Origin: Phycisphaerales bacterium | GTDB taxonomy: Bacteria > Planctomycetota > Phycisphaerae > Phycisphaerales > SM1A02 | DNA: 44,282 nt | Assembly (NCBI GenBank): GCA_009691705.1 | Contig: SIAR01000019.1 | Coordinates: 1-44,282, forward strand | Direction of reading: 5' to 3' | Part shown: piece after piece, positions 8,395 through 16,787 of the stretch | Layout: the number at the start of each line of letters is the position of its first letter | Numbering within the stretch: position 1 is the first letter of the stretch | The notes under the pieces: generated by a model | Seen by the model: only the letters and a program-made list of their open reading frames with translations | What the model was told of the DNA's origin: nothing | Database searches by the model: none | Position numbers and translations under genes: made by a program

Positions 8395-8521
8395 CCTCCA
8401 AGCGAATGGAGGCAGCGACACCCGAGTGATCGGCCGGTGAGCCTTGCGGCGCCGCGCACTCGAAAAGGGCGCTTGCGTGAACAAACAGTAGAAGTTCCAG
8501 ACTCACCGAAGTCTCGGAACT
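8395..8521 (-). promoter_or_regulatory. rpsB leader region with two hairpins
   Basis: Between rpsB and the divergent phosphohexomutase gene two inverted repeats would form hairpins in the rpsB mRNA leader. One is a 6-bp stem with a 6-base loop at 8395-8412, just upstream of the ribosome site. The other is an 11-bp stem with one bulge at 8493-8521. Neither is followed by a T run, so they are not terminators in this direction. S2 autoregulation through its leader is known in other bacteria; a similar role here is inference. Promoters for both genes must lie in 8373-8615, but I see no convincing -35/-10 pair. Confidence 0.35.
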
Positions 8522-8615
8522 CCCGCCAACAGATCGAACCAACATTCGAGCCGAAGTGGGGGATCGGGAGCCTACCCGATACACCCGCAATTCCGCAACT
8601 ACTATCGCACTCCTA

Positions 8616-10013
8616 ATGCTCGAAAAGGTTTTTAAGGCGTATGACGTGCGGGCCACCTATCCCAATCCGCTCAATGAGCTCGTTGCTTGGCGCGTCGGCT
8701 ACGGCGCAGCGCGTTGGCTGACCGAACGCGCGCAAAGAGATGGCAATGATCATCACCGAATGCGTCACATCGTCGTTGGGCGTGACATGCGCAAGAGTTC
8801 GCCGGTACTTGTCGCGGCGTTGAAGCAGGGCATCCGCGATTTTGGAGCGAACGTCATCGACGTTGGCATGGTTGACACACCGATGACGTATTTCGCGATC
8901 AATCACCTCGGATGCGCCGGTGGGATCGAAGTGACTGCGAGCCACAATCCAGCCCACTACAACGGATTCAAGATCAGTCGTGTGCAGGCGAAGCCCGTTG
9001 GAACTGGCAGTGGACTCGAAGTCATTCGTGCATACGCAGAGGCGTGTGATCCCCTAAACGTCGAGCCGCGGGCGGGTCGTGAAGAGCAGATCGACCTCTG
9101 GAAGCAATACCGCGATCATCTCTTGCGACTTCTTGATCCTGCAGTACTCGATGGCTCATGCACCCTTCGTATTGCCATAGATGCCAGCAATGGGATGGCT
9201 GGCACGATGGCTCCCAAAGTATTGCGCGACGTTGCGGGTCTTGAGATGCAAGAGATCAACTATGACAATTCGACTGGCGAATTCGTGCATGAACCAAATC
9301 CGCTAGTCGAGGCAAATCTTGAAACAGTGCGCGCAGCAGTGATCGCTGGCAAGAAAGATTTTGGCGTCTGCTTTGATGGCGACGCTGATCGGTGCGTTGT
9401 GCTTGACGAACAGGGGGCAACGGTGGGATGTGACTTGCTGCTTGCGGCACTCGCGACTGAAGCGCTCAAGAGTGCTCCTGGGGCGGCGGTTGTTTACGAC
9501 TTACGTTCGTCGCGCAGTGTGCGCGAGGCGATCGTTGAAGCGGGTGGTGTTCCAGTTCAGAGTCGGGTTGGGCATGTCTTCATGAAGGCTCGGCTCGCTG
9601 AAACTGGTGCGCCAATTGGCGGCGAACTCTCTGGGCACTTCTACTTTGCCGATATGTTCAACACCGACAGCGGTGTGCGCGCGTTTCTCGCCGTGGCGAG
9701 TCTGATTGCCAACGCGAAGAAGCCACTTTCGCAAATCATCAAGCCTTTTCAGCGCTATCAGCAGTCAGGCGAGATCAATTTTCACAACGAAGACAAACTG
9801 GGCGCGATTGCGGCGGTGCGCGCCGCATTTCCCGCCGGAGAGTTCACAGAACTCGATGGGTTGAGTCTTGATGCAGGATCGTGGTGGTGCAATGTGCGCC
9901 TCAGTAACACCGAACCTCTGCTACGCCTCAACCTTGAAGCGAAGGATCGCGCGACCGTGGATCGCCAGGTTGCGGCGCTGACGCCGATTCTTGGCGTACG
10001 GGTGGAGCACTAG
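8616..10013 (+). CDS. Phosphomannomutase/phosphoglucomutase
   Basis: An alpha-D-phosphohexomutase of the AlgC/ManB type, interconverting 6-phospho and 1-phospho sugars for polysaccharide and LPS precursors. The 465-residue product has all four family signatures: the phosphoserine loop VTASHNP with S109, the metal loop DGDADR at about 254-259, the sugar-specificity loop GGELSGH at about 335-341, and the phosphate loop SNTEPLLRLN near 430. The start at 8616 gives the typical KAYDVR N-terminus; the ATG at 8556 adds an unlikely tail. The sugar specificity (mannose or glucose) cannot be read from sequence alone. It is divergent from rpsB, and a small unknown gene follows after 54 bp. Confidence 0.94.
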   Translation: MLEKVFKAYDVRATYPNPLNELVAWRVGYGAARWLTERAQRDGNDHHRMRHIVVGRDMRKSSPVLVAALKQGIRDFGANVIDVGMVDTPMTYFAINHLGCAGGIEVTASHNPAHYNGFKISRVQAKPVGTGSGLEVIRAYAEACDPLNVEPRAGREEQIDLWKQYRDHLLRLLDPAVLDGSCTLRIAIDASNGMAGTMAPKVLRDVAGLEMQEINYDNSTGEFVHEPNPLVEANLETVRAAVIAGKKDFGVCFDGDADRCVVLDEQGATVGCDLLLAALATEALKSAPGAAVVYDLRSSRSVREAIVEAGGVPVQSRVGHVFMKARLAETGAPIGGELSGHFYFADMFNTDSGVRAFLAVASLIANAKKPLSQIIKPFQRYQQSGEINFHNEDKLGAIAAVRAAFPAGEFTELDGLSLDAGSWWCNVRLSNTEPLLRLNLEAKDRATVDRQVAALTPILGVRVEH

Positions 10014-10067
10014 CAGGGGAGCGGCTTTGCGCCTTCTGCGCCCTCTGCTTGCTACCCTCTTCCCCCA

Positions 10068-10496
10068 ATGCAGCACACTGAATCTGATACCGCCCGCGTC
10101 GTTGCGAGTTCTTGCGCCGATGGCCGAATCATCGTGTCAATCCCGCATACGCAGTACGAGATAGAGCTGAACCTGCTGCCTAATGACCCGCTGCGCAATG
10201 ACGGGGCGAACGCAGTTCTAGGAACGCACATCACAGGAGTCGTGCACGCTCGCGCGCTCAAGATGCACCGCGCAACCGGCGGTGGCGTCTACATCGAACC
10301 AGTGCAGGGGCGACCGCGAAGCGTGCAGGGTCGCATTCTCGCCACAGATGTTGTGAACAACAAAGTTCTCGCGCACGTCGTGATTCCGATGTGGGTAAGC
10401 GTTCCACAAGGTCAAGCGGCGAGTGATTTTTCAACCGGTGAACTCGTCAACTTCTATGTCGAGAGTGGCACGAGCTTCACTCCCACGGCTGGCTAG
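10068..10496 (+). CDS. Small conserved-looking protein of unknown function
   Basis: A 142-residue soluble protein with no signal peptide or membrane segment. It is rich in beta-strand-type sequence, with a central Arg/Gly-rich segment near residues 60-90 (MHRATGGGVYIEPVQGR). I do not recognise a family. It follows the phosphohexomutase gene on the same strand with a 54-bp gap and ends at a hairpin shared with the convergent neighbour. Codon use resembles the neighbours, and no other frame here is as plausible, so it is probably a real gene. Confidence 0.7.
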   Translation: MQHTESDTARVVASSCADGRIIVSIPHTQYEIELNLLPNDPLRNDGANAVLGTHITGVVHARALKMHRATGGGVYIEPVQGRPRSVQGRILATDVVNNKVLAHVVIPMWVSVPQGQAASDFSTGELVNFYVESGTSFTPTAG

Positions 10497-10504
10497 CTCT
10501 GCGC

Positions 10505-10524
10505 GGGGCGCTTGGTAGCGCCCT
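10505..10524. terminator. Possible bidirectional terminator hairpin between convergent genes
   Basis: GGGCGCT at 10506-10512 pairs with AGCGCCC at 10517-10523 across a TGGT loop. It lies in the 30 bp between two convergent stop codons. There is no T run on either side, so this is a weak call based on position and stem strength. Confidence 0.4.
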
Positions 10525-10526
10525 GC

Positions 10527-11705
10527 TTACGGAGTCGTGGCGATTGCACTCAAGACGCGCTTGCGTGTGCCCGGCCCGTCATACACCGCAACTTCTCCGG
10601 CACCGATGCGATCGACGCCGATTCGCACGAGTTGCGATCCACTTCCACTGCGCATGCTGATCGCGCCACCATCGGCATCGCTCGCGGCGCCTGCAACGAT
10701 GACTGCCTTTCCATCGGGCTTCGCAAGATTGAGCAATCCACCAGTGGCTGATGATCCAAGTCCAGCGACGCGTGCACCGTTCTGCAAGAAGGCGATGATC
10801 GCAGTGTTATCTGGGGTTGCTTCAATCACCGCCACTGGCCCCTTGTTTGAGCCGAAGATTGCAAGGCGTGCGCCGACTTCGGTGTGCGCCGTTGCTTGAA
10901 TCGCTTCTGATCCATCGGGCGTGAACAACGTCAACGTGCCGCCGCTCTCTGCCGAACTCGACTCAATGAGCGCAGCGCGTGAACCACCGCGCGTTGCGCA
11001 TCCAATCGATCCACCGGTTGGAAGAGCCATCACCTGCGCTGCGACCGTGCCATCAAATTGTGAGACGCGCATGATGCCGCCATCACCCTCGACCGCGCCG
11101 AGCGCCACGAGTTCTTGACCAGCGGCACTGCGCACGCTGATTCCGGCGGATGTTCCAGAGATCGTCGCAGCGATGCGCGGCCGTCCCTCGCCATCGGCGA
11201 TCGCGAGCGATGGTCCACTTCCTTCGGCCCGAAGCACCGCCGAACCACTGCCATCGGGCATGACTGCTTCGATGCGACCGCCCTGTGATGTGGCGTAGAG
11301 ACCTGCGACTCCATGACCTGCGGAATTCCACACCGCGAGGTCGCCCCCGTCGCTGTTCGATCCCAAGCGCACGACGTTCGTACCGTTGTTCGCCCAGACA
11401 TCGATTTGACCACCGTTGGCACCGATGCCGGCAAGCAGAACAACTTTGTCGTTCTGGTCGACGACTTCAAAGCGGCGAGAACGAATCACATCGGGTGTGC
11501 GCGCCGCTTGCGTTGCCGCAAGTCCTGCGAGTCCAGCCGCGCTCACGGCGCAGATGAAGCCGATCGTCTTGTATCTGCGGGCAGTGCAGGCGGCACGAGC
11601 GTGCGACGCGTGCAAAGTCGCGAGTTGCGCGGCGAGTTGGTCGATGCGTGCGATGAGTTGTGCATGCTGTTCATGTTGTTCATGGGTGATCAAGCTGTTG
11701 TTCAT
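10527..11705 (-). CDS. Membrane-anchored beta-solenoid repeat protein
   Basis: From the ATG at 11705 (AAGGAAC ribosome site just upstream) the product has 392 residues. Residues 1-44 are a His/Gln-rich helix, about 46-66 one membrane helix, and 78-392 about 14 consecutive units of 20-25 residues. The unit consensus is a short strand, a polar turn with DG or NG, V-x-x-L/I-G, a variable loop, then GG followed by I or L. Examples start at DVWANNGTNVVRLGS, AVWNSAGHGVAGLY and AVYDGPGTRKRVLS. The first unit, RRFEVVDQNDKVVLLAG, resembles repeats I know from other bacteria (FEVVD-x-x-GK type), which have no assigned function. The likely topology is an N-terminal cytoplasmic helix and an exported solenoid. 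It is divergent from an oxidoreductase gene with only 32 bp between starts. Function unknown. Confidence 0.75.
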   Translation of the reverse strand: MNNSLITHEQHEQHAQLIARIDQLAAQLATLHASHARAACTARRYKTIGFICAVSAAGLAGLAATQAARTPDVIRSRRFEVVDQNDKVVLLAGIGANGGQIDVWANNGTNVVRLGSNSDGGDLAVWNSAGHGVAGLYATSQGGRIEAVMPDGSGSAVLRAEGSGPSLAIADGEGRPRIAATISGTSAGISVRSAAGQELVALGAVEGDGGIMRVSQFDGTVAAQVMALPTGGSIGCATRGGSRAALIESSSAESGGTLTLFTPDGSEAIQATAHTEVGARLAIFGSNKGPVAVIEATPDNTAIIAFLQNGARVAGLGSSATGGLLNLAKPDGKAVIVAGAASDADGGAISMRSGSGSQLVRIGVDRIGAGEVAVYDGPGTRKRVLSAIATTP

Positions 11706-11737
11706 GAGTTGTTCCTTGTGCTCGTTAGGATACGACG

Positions 11738-12955
11738 ATGGCAAAAGCACGCACAGCGAAAGAGTCGAATAGAGCGCTGCGTGGACAGTTGGGAGTCGCA
11801 CTCATCGGCACAAAGTTCATGGGACGCGCCCACTCGATCGCATGGGCGAACGCTCCAAAGTTCTTTGACCTTCCGCTGCAGGTGCAGATGGCGTGGACGG
11901 CTGGCCGTGATGCCGCAGAGACACATGAGTTTGGTCGCAGGTGGGGATGGCACGCTTCGACGATCGATTGGCATGAGGCGGTGACCAACGCCGCGGTTCA
12001 ACTCGTTGACATTGCGACTCCAAATGATGCCCACTGTGAGATGGCCATTGCAGCCCTCGAGGCGGGACGGCACGTCGCCTGCGAAAAACCACTCGCTGGA
12101 ACGCTGAAGGATGCCCGCGCGATGCGTGACGCCGCGCGTAAGGCGGCCAAGCGCGGAGTGAAGACGTTTGTGTGGTTCAACTATCGGCGCGCTCCCGCCG
12201 TGGCACTCGCGCAGCAACTTGTCGCGCAGGGCCGCATCGGACGCATCTTTCACGTGCGTGCGGCGTACTTGCAAGACTGGGGTGGAGCCGCGACGCCGCT
12301 GGTCTGGAGATTTCAGGCGGCGCATGCCGGGTCGGGGGCGCACGGCGACTTAAACGCGCACATCATTGACCTAGCCCGTTTCATTACCGGCCAAGAGATC
12401 ACTGAAGTTGTTGGATCGATCGAAGAGACATTTATCAAAGAGCGCACCCTGATTGTCGACGCGACCGCGGCGAAGGCGGGGCGCACGAAGGCGATGGGAG
12501 CGTCCACCGTCGATGACTGCGTCTTGTTTCTCGCGCGCATGAGTGGTGGGGCGGTGGCGTCGTTTGAAGCGACGCGCCTTGCCACGGGCAACAAGAATCG
12601 CAACTGTATTGAAATCAACGGAGAGCGTGGGTCGATCCGTTTCAACTTTGAGCGCATGAATGAACTCGAGTTCTGGGATGAGTCGATCGCCTCTGGGCAG
12701 CGCGGCTGGACAAACATTCTGTGCACCGAAGCAGCGCATCCGTACATGACCAACTATTGGCCCGCCGGTCACTTGATCGGATATGAGCATGGTTTCGTGA
12801 GCCAAGCAGCCGACATCACGCGCATGCTCGGCGGCGCCACGAGCGAAGTTGCAATTCCAGACTTTGAAGATGCATGGCAGACGCAGCGGGTGCTCGAAGC
12901 GGCGATTCGCAGTGCGCGGCGTCGCAAGCCCATCGCGATTTCAGAGGTTGAGTGA
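11738..12955 (+). CDS. Gfo/Idh/MocA family oxidoreductase
   Basis: NAD(P)-dependent dehydrogenases of this family act on sugars, inositols or other small substrates. The 405-residue product has a Rossmann domain near the N-terminus (VALIGTKFMGRAHS, about 18-31, where the usual GxGxxG glycines are partly replaced), the block VDIATPNDAHCEMAIAALEAG and the catalytic EKP motif (CEKPLAGT). The C-terminal domain is of the usual alpha/beta type. An AGGA site stands about 10 bases before the ATG at 11738. The stop at 12955 lies 3 bp before the squalene-hopene cyclase start, so the two are almost certainly cotranscribed. The substrate is unknown; the pairing suggests but does not prove a link to hopanoid metabolism. 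Confidence 0.88.
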   Translation: MAKARTAKESNRALRGQLGVALIGTKFMGRAHSIAWANAPKFFDLPLQVQMAWTAGRDAAETHEFGRRWGWHASTIDWHEAVTNAAVQLVDIATPNDAHCEMAIAALEAGRHVACEKPLAGTLKDARAMRDAARKAAKRGVKTFVWFNYRRAPAVALAQQLVAQGRIGRIFHVRAAYLQDWGGAATPLVWRFQAAHAGSGAHGDLNAHIIDLARFITGQEITEVVGSIEETFIKERTLIVDATAAKAGRTKAMGASTVDDCVLFLARMSGGAVASFEATRLATGNKNRNCIEINGERGSIRFNFERMNELEFWDESIASGQRGWTNILCTEAAHPYMTNYWPAGHLIGYEHGFVSQAADITRMLGGATSEVAIPDFEDAWQTQRVLEAAIRSARRRKPIAISEVE

Positions 12956-12958
12956 GCG

Positions 12959-15025
12959 ATGAGTGGCTGCGCAACTGAACAACCCAGCGATCTGTTAGCC
13001 ACGCTGACGGCGGCGCGCGCCCAAGCTGCTGCCGCACTCTGCTCATTGCAGCGCAATGATGGGCACTGGTGCGGTGAACTCGAGGGAGATTCGATTCTGC
13101 AATCGGAGTATCTCTTGATGAAGTGGATTCTCTCGCAAGAAAAGTCGCCAATGGTCGACGGGCGCGATGGCGCCGTTGTTTTGGGCAAGATCACCGCGTA
13201 CTTGCGCACCCAGCAACGCGCCGATGGCGGATGGGGACAGTATCCAGGATCGGCAGCGTGCCTTTCGTCGACCGTCAAGGGATATCTAGCCCTCAAACTA
13301 GCTGGCGAGAGTGCCGACGCGCCCCACATGCGCCGCGCCCGTGCATGTGTGCACGCACTCGGTGGAGCCGAGCAGTGCAACTCGTTTTCGAACTTCTATC
13401 TCGCGGCGCTCGAGCAGATTCCTTGGTCGGCGGTGCCGACCATCCCTCCCGAGATTGTGTATCTGCCAAGGTGGTTCTTCTTTCACCTTTCGAAGGTCAG
13501 CGCGTGGAGTCGCGTGATGATTCTTCCGCTGGCAATTGTGAGTGTGTTGCGTCCCACCCGCCGGATCTCGGCTTGCCAAGGAATAGATGAACTATTCTTG
13601 AATCAGCGCGCGCGTGGACAGCTCTACGCCAGAAAAGATGGATCGCGATTCTGGCGTCTAGTCTTCGCAGGCGTTGATCGCGCTCTGAAGTTCTCGCAGC
13701 GATTCGTGGCGGCACTGCCCTGCCGCGAGCGCGCAATCGCCGATGCACTTGTCTGGATCACGCAGCGCGCGAGTCAAGAACATCCCGTTGCAACTCAGGG
13801 GATCGGCGCGATTTTTCCACCGATGGTTTATGTGCAGGTTGTGATGCACGCCCTTGGAATCGAGCGCAGTGATCCCCGTGTGGTCACCGCTGAACGCGAT
13901 CTCGATGCGTTTTTTATTGAAGATGAAAACACAATTCACATTCAACCCTGCTTCTCGCCGGTGTGGGATACGGGCATCGCGCTCTACGCGCTGAATGATT
14001 GCGGGTTTGATGCCAGCACCAAGGTCGCGGCACGCGCCGCATCGTGGCTCGTGCAAAGGGAGTGCACATTTCAGGGAGATTGGGCCGACAACTGCCCGAC
14101 TGCGACGCCGGGAGGTGGATGGTTCTTTGAGTATCAGAATGGGTGGTATCCCGATTGCGACGACACGGCGATGGTGGCGATGGCGTTGATGCGCACTGGT
14201 GGAGTCGCGGCGCAAGCGGCCGCGCGCCGAGGAGTGGCGTGGATTCTCGCGATGCAGAACGACGATGGAGGATGGGCCGCCTTCGACCGCACGCGCAGCC
14301 GTCCCATTCTTGAATGTGTGCCATTCGCAGATCACAACGCGATGCAAGATCCATCGTGCCCCGACATCACAGGACGGGTTCTTGAGTGCCTCGCGTGGCA
14401 CGGGATGCGGGTGGGCGACCACGCAGTCGATCGCGCGCTTGCATACATCGAATCGAAACAAGAGCTTGAGGGATGCTTCTTTGGTCGCTGGGGAGTGAAC
14501 TACATCTATGGAACATGGCAGTCGGTGATCGGTCCAATTCGCTGTGGCGTGCCGCGCGAGGCGCCGTGGATTCAACGGGCAGGCGCGTGGATTCGCTCAA
14601 TTCAGCAGGAATCTGGGGCGTTTGGCGAGAGCGCCGATTCGTATCTCGACCCAGCGCTCAAAGGAAAGGGTGTCGCGACCGCGTCGCAGACCGCGTGGGC
14701 CGCGATGATTCTGCAGGACATCTACGGAGCCAACGATCGTGCGCTCGAGCGGGCACTCAGTTGGTTGGCTGCGACGCAACTCGATGAGGCGGCCGCAGCC
14801 GATCCAGTGCGCAATCCAGATGGAGACCCCGCGGGTTCATGGTGCGAGCAAGAGTTCACAGGTACTGGGTTCCCAAAGGTCTTCTATCTGCGCTACCACC
14901 TATACCGGTTGTACTTTCCGTTGATGGCGCTCGGTCGCTTCGTGCAAGCGCGCCCGAGTCAGAACGGCGCGGCAGATTCGCTCGCAAGTCGGGCGCCTGT
15001 TGCGGGGTGCGTGACGACGAGTTGA
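12959..15025 (+). CDS. shc: Squalene-hopene cyclase
   Basis: This enzyme cyclises squalene to hopene or hopanol, the base of bacterial hopanoids, at the membrane. The 688-residue length is typical. The catalytic DxDDTA motif is DCDDTA at 399-404. Several QW-type repeats are visible, including QRADGGWGQY near 86-95 and QNDDGGWAAF further on, and the FPPMVY segment lies near 286-291. Residue 400 is Cys inside the motif; the position varies in the family. No other hopanoid gene (hpnC, hpnD, hpnE, hpnH) is in the window; the preceding gene is a Gfo/Idh/MocA oxidoreductase. Its 3' end overlaps the convergent pseudouridine synthase gene by 67 bp. Confidence 0.95.
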   Translation: MSGCATEQPSDLLATLTAARAQAAAALCSLQRNDGHWCGELEGDSILQSEYLLMKWILSQEKSPMVDGRDGAVVLGKITAYLRTQQRADGGWGQYPGSAACLSSTVKGYLALKLAGESADAPHMRRARACVHALGGAEQCNSFSNFYLAALEQIPWSAVPTIPPEIVYLPRWFFFHLSKVSAWSRVMILPLAIVSVLRPTRRISACQGIDELFLNQRARGQLYARKDGSRFWRLVFAGVDRALKFSQRFVAALPCRERAIADALVWITQRASQEHPVATQGIGAIFPPMVYVQVVMHALGIERSDPRVVTAERDLDAFFIEDENTIHIQPCFSPVWDTGIALYALNDCGFDASTKVAARAASWLVQRECTFQGDWADNCPTATPGGGWFFEYQNGWYPDCDDTAMVAMALMRTGGVAAQAAARRGVAWILAMQNDDGGWAAFDRTRSRPILECVPFADHNAMQDPSCPDITGRVLECLAWHGMRVGDHAVDRALAYIESKQELEGCFFGRWGVNYIYGTWQSVIGPIRCGVPREAPWIQRAGAWIRSIQQESGAFGESADSYLDPALKGKGVATASQTAWAAMILQDIYGANDRALERALSWLAATQLDEAAAADPVRNPDGDPAGSWCEQEFTGTGFPKVFYLRYHLYRLYFPLMALGRFVQARPSQNGAADSLASRAPVAGCVTTS

Positions 15026-15648
15026 TCTGCGTGCAGGCAGAGGCGCGGTGAGAGCGCGCGAATCGCCGCACTTCCATAGAGATCGTCGCCCAGAATCGCA
15101 TGGCCAATGGTCAGCAAATGCAAGCGAAGTTGGTGCGATCGTCCAGTCTTTGGAAAAAGCCAGAGTCGCGAAATCGCCGTGCGATCTGCGCTGAAGAAAC
15201 GGTCGACGACTTGGTAATGCGTAACACTCGCGCGCCCATGTTCGTGATCGATCTTCTGTCTGGGAGCCCGCTCGAAATCTTTGCTAATGGGCAGGTCTAT
15301 CGTGCCCGAAAGGCTCACTGGATGCCCCGCAACGATGGCGCAGTAACGCTTGTCGACCGTGCGCTCTTCGAATTGTTTCGAAAGCGCGCGGTGAGTCTCG
15401 CTGTCGCGTGCCATCACGATGAGTCCACTCGTGTCGCGGTCGAGACGGTGCACAATGCGTGCTCCAGAAAACTCCGCTGCGACGCGCACAGCAAGGCAGT
15501 CGGCCTTTTCAGGTCCGATCCCTGGAACAGAGAGAAGTCCGCAAGATTTGTTGAGCACAACGAGCCACGTATCACTGTGGACTACCTTGTAACCTATCTG
15601 CGGTTCTTCACTCACTCTCACATTGTGCCATGATTTCACCCCTTCCAT
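14959..15648 (-). CDS. RluA-family pseudouridine synthase
   Basis: RluA-type enzymes convert uridines in rRNA or tRNA to pseudouridine. The 229-residue protein has motif II HRLDRDTSG (68-76) with catalytic Asp70, the KRYCA segment, and the C-terminal GRSHQLRLHL and DDLYG motifs. It lacks an S4 domain, like the short RluA/TruC-type members, so the target cannot be named. The ATG at 15648 has an AGGA site at the right distance, so I keep it although it overlaps the start of the divergent PD40 gene by 19 bp. It also overlaps the shc end by 67 bp. Confidence 0.9.
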   Translation of the reverse strand: MEGVKSWHNVRVSEEPQIGYKVVHSDTWLVVLNKSCGLLSVPGIGPEKADCLAVRVAAEFSGARIVHRLDRDTSGLIVMARDSETHRALSKQFEERTVDKRYCAIVAGHPVSLSGTIDLPISKDFERAPRQKIDHEHGRASVTHYQVVDRFFSADRTAISRLWLFPKTGRSHQLRLHLLTIGHAILGDDLYGSAAIRALSPRLCLHADQLVVTHPATGARLASESAAPF

Positions 15649-16787
15649 TTATCGTCCTCACCACCGCGCTTGCGCAAACCCCAGCGACAACTCCGCCGGT
15701 GACTCAAGACCCGTTGATCTGGCGAGCGGCAGAAGCCGGATCATTGCAGGGGCAGACGCAACTCACCTTTCCATCGCAGTTCATCAAGGCCGGGGAGGCG
15801 TACTTTTCTCCAGATGGAAAGCGCATCATCTTTCAGGCGATTGAGCAGCCTGAGAATGGACAGGCGCCCGGAGAGTTCTATGCGATGTATGTGGCCGATT
15901 TGGGTCGCAACGCCGCTGGTGATGCCGCGCTCAAAAACATTCACTGCATCAGTCCTCCGAAATCTGCAAACACATGTGGATGGTTCGACGAATCTCGACC
16001 GAACATGGTGATTTGTGGTTCGACGCTGGTGGCTCCGCAGGCATCCGATGCTCCGGGATATCAGCGTGGCACAGGTCGTTACAAGTGGCAGTTTCCACCC
16101 GAGATGCGAGTCGTCGAGGTTGACCTCGCCCGCGCCGCAGCGATCGCGGCCGGCACTGAGCAACCCAAGGTGATTGCGGGCGATGGTCACGGCTACACCG
16201 CAGAGTGCACGACATCAAAGGATGGCAAGCAACTTCTCTTGTGCACACTGGCGAGTGGCATGGGAGACATCGCAGTAAAAAATCTTGCAACAGGTGCAGT
16301 GACACTGGTGGTGCAGGCGCCGGGATATGACGGCGGTCCATTCTTTTCGAATGATGAACAGCATCTGTGCTATCGCTCCGATCGCAACGGTGACAGCTTG
16401 CTGCAGGTCTACGTCTGTGATCTCGTGCGTGATGCGGCAGGCAACATCACAGCGTCGACCAACGAGCGGCAGTTGACTGCAAACAAACACGTGAATTGGG
16501 CGCCGTATTGGCATCCGAGTGGACAGAGCATCGTCTACGCATCAAGCGAAGTCGGTCATTCCAACTATGAGATCTTTTCGGTCGACGCGCAACCGATCGC
16601 CCAGGGTGAGGTGCCAGCACGCGGGCGCGTAACCCACGCCGAGGGAGCCGATGTTCTGCCAGCCTTCAATAGCACCGGCAGCAAGATGATGTGGACGAGT
16701 CAGCGCGGCGCAGGTCGATCGAGTCAGCTTTGGATCGCCGACGTCGTTGCCCCAGTCGTCACAACCCCGACCCCACTCGTGCCATGA
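15630..16787 (+). CDS. Exported PD40 (TolB-like) beta-propeller protein
   Basis: A 385-residue protein with a short signal peptide (about residues 1-15, LTTALAQ). It has repeated PD40 blades of the TolB type: AYFSPDGKRIIFQA, SNDEQHLCYRSDRNGD, YWHPSGQSIVYAS and AFNSTGSKMMWTSQR. These propellers act as binding scaffolds in the periplasm, or sit next to peptidases. Here no peptidase domain is attached. Its stop overlaps the nadB start (ATGA), so translation of the two is probably coupled, yet no functional link to NAD synthesis is obvious. The start region overlaps the divergent pseudouridine synthase by 19 bp. Confidence 0.85.
   Translation: MISPLPFIVLTTALAQTPATTPPVTQDPLIWRAAEAGSLQGQTQLTFPSQFIKAGEAYFSPDGKRIIFQAIEQPENGQAPGEFYAMYVADLGRNAAGDAALKNIHCISPPKSANTCGWFDESRPNMVICGSTLVAPQASDAPGYQRGTGRYKWQFPPEMRVVEVDLARAAAIAAGTEQPKVIAGDGHGYTAECTTSKDGKQLLLCTLASGMGDIAVKNLATGAVTLVVQAPGYDGGPFFSNDEQHLCYRSDRNGDSLLQVYVCDLVRDAAGNITASTNERQLTANKHVNWAPYWHPSGQSIVYASSEVGHSNYEIFSVDAQPIAQGEVPARGRVTHAEGADVLPAFNSTGSKMMWTSQRGAGRSSQLWIADVVAPVVTTPTPLVP

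Noticed and set aside
13658..14575. 305-codon open frame opposite shc
   Set aside because: Antisense shadow; shc motifs are all intact on the plus strand.
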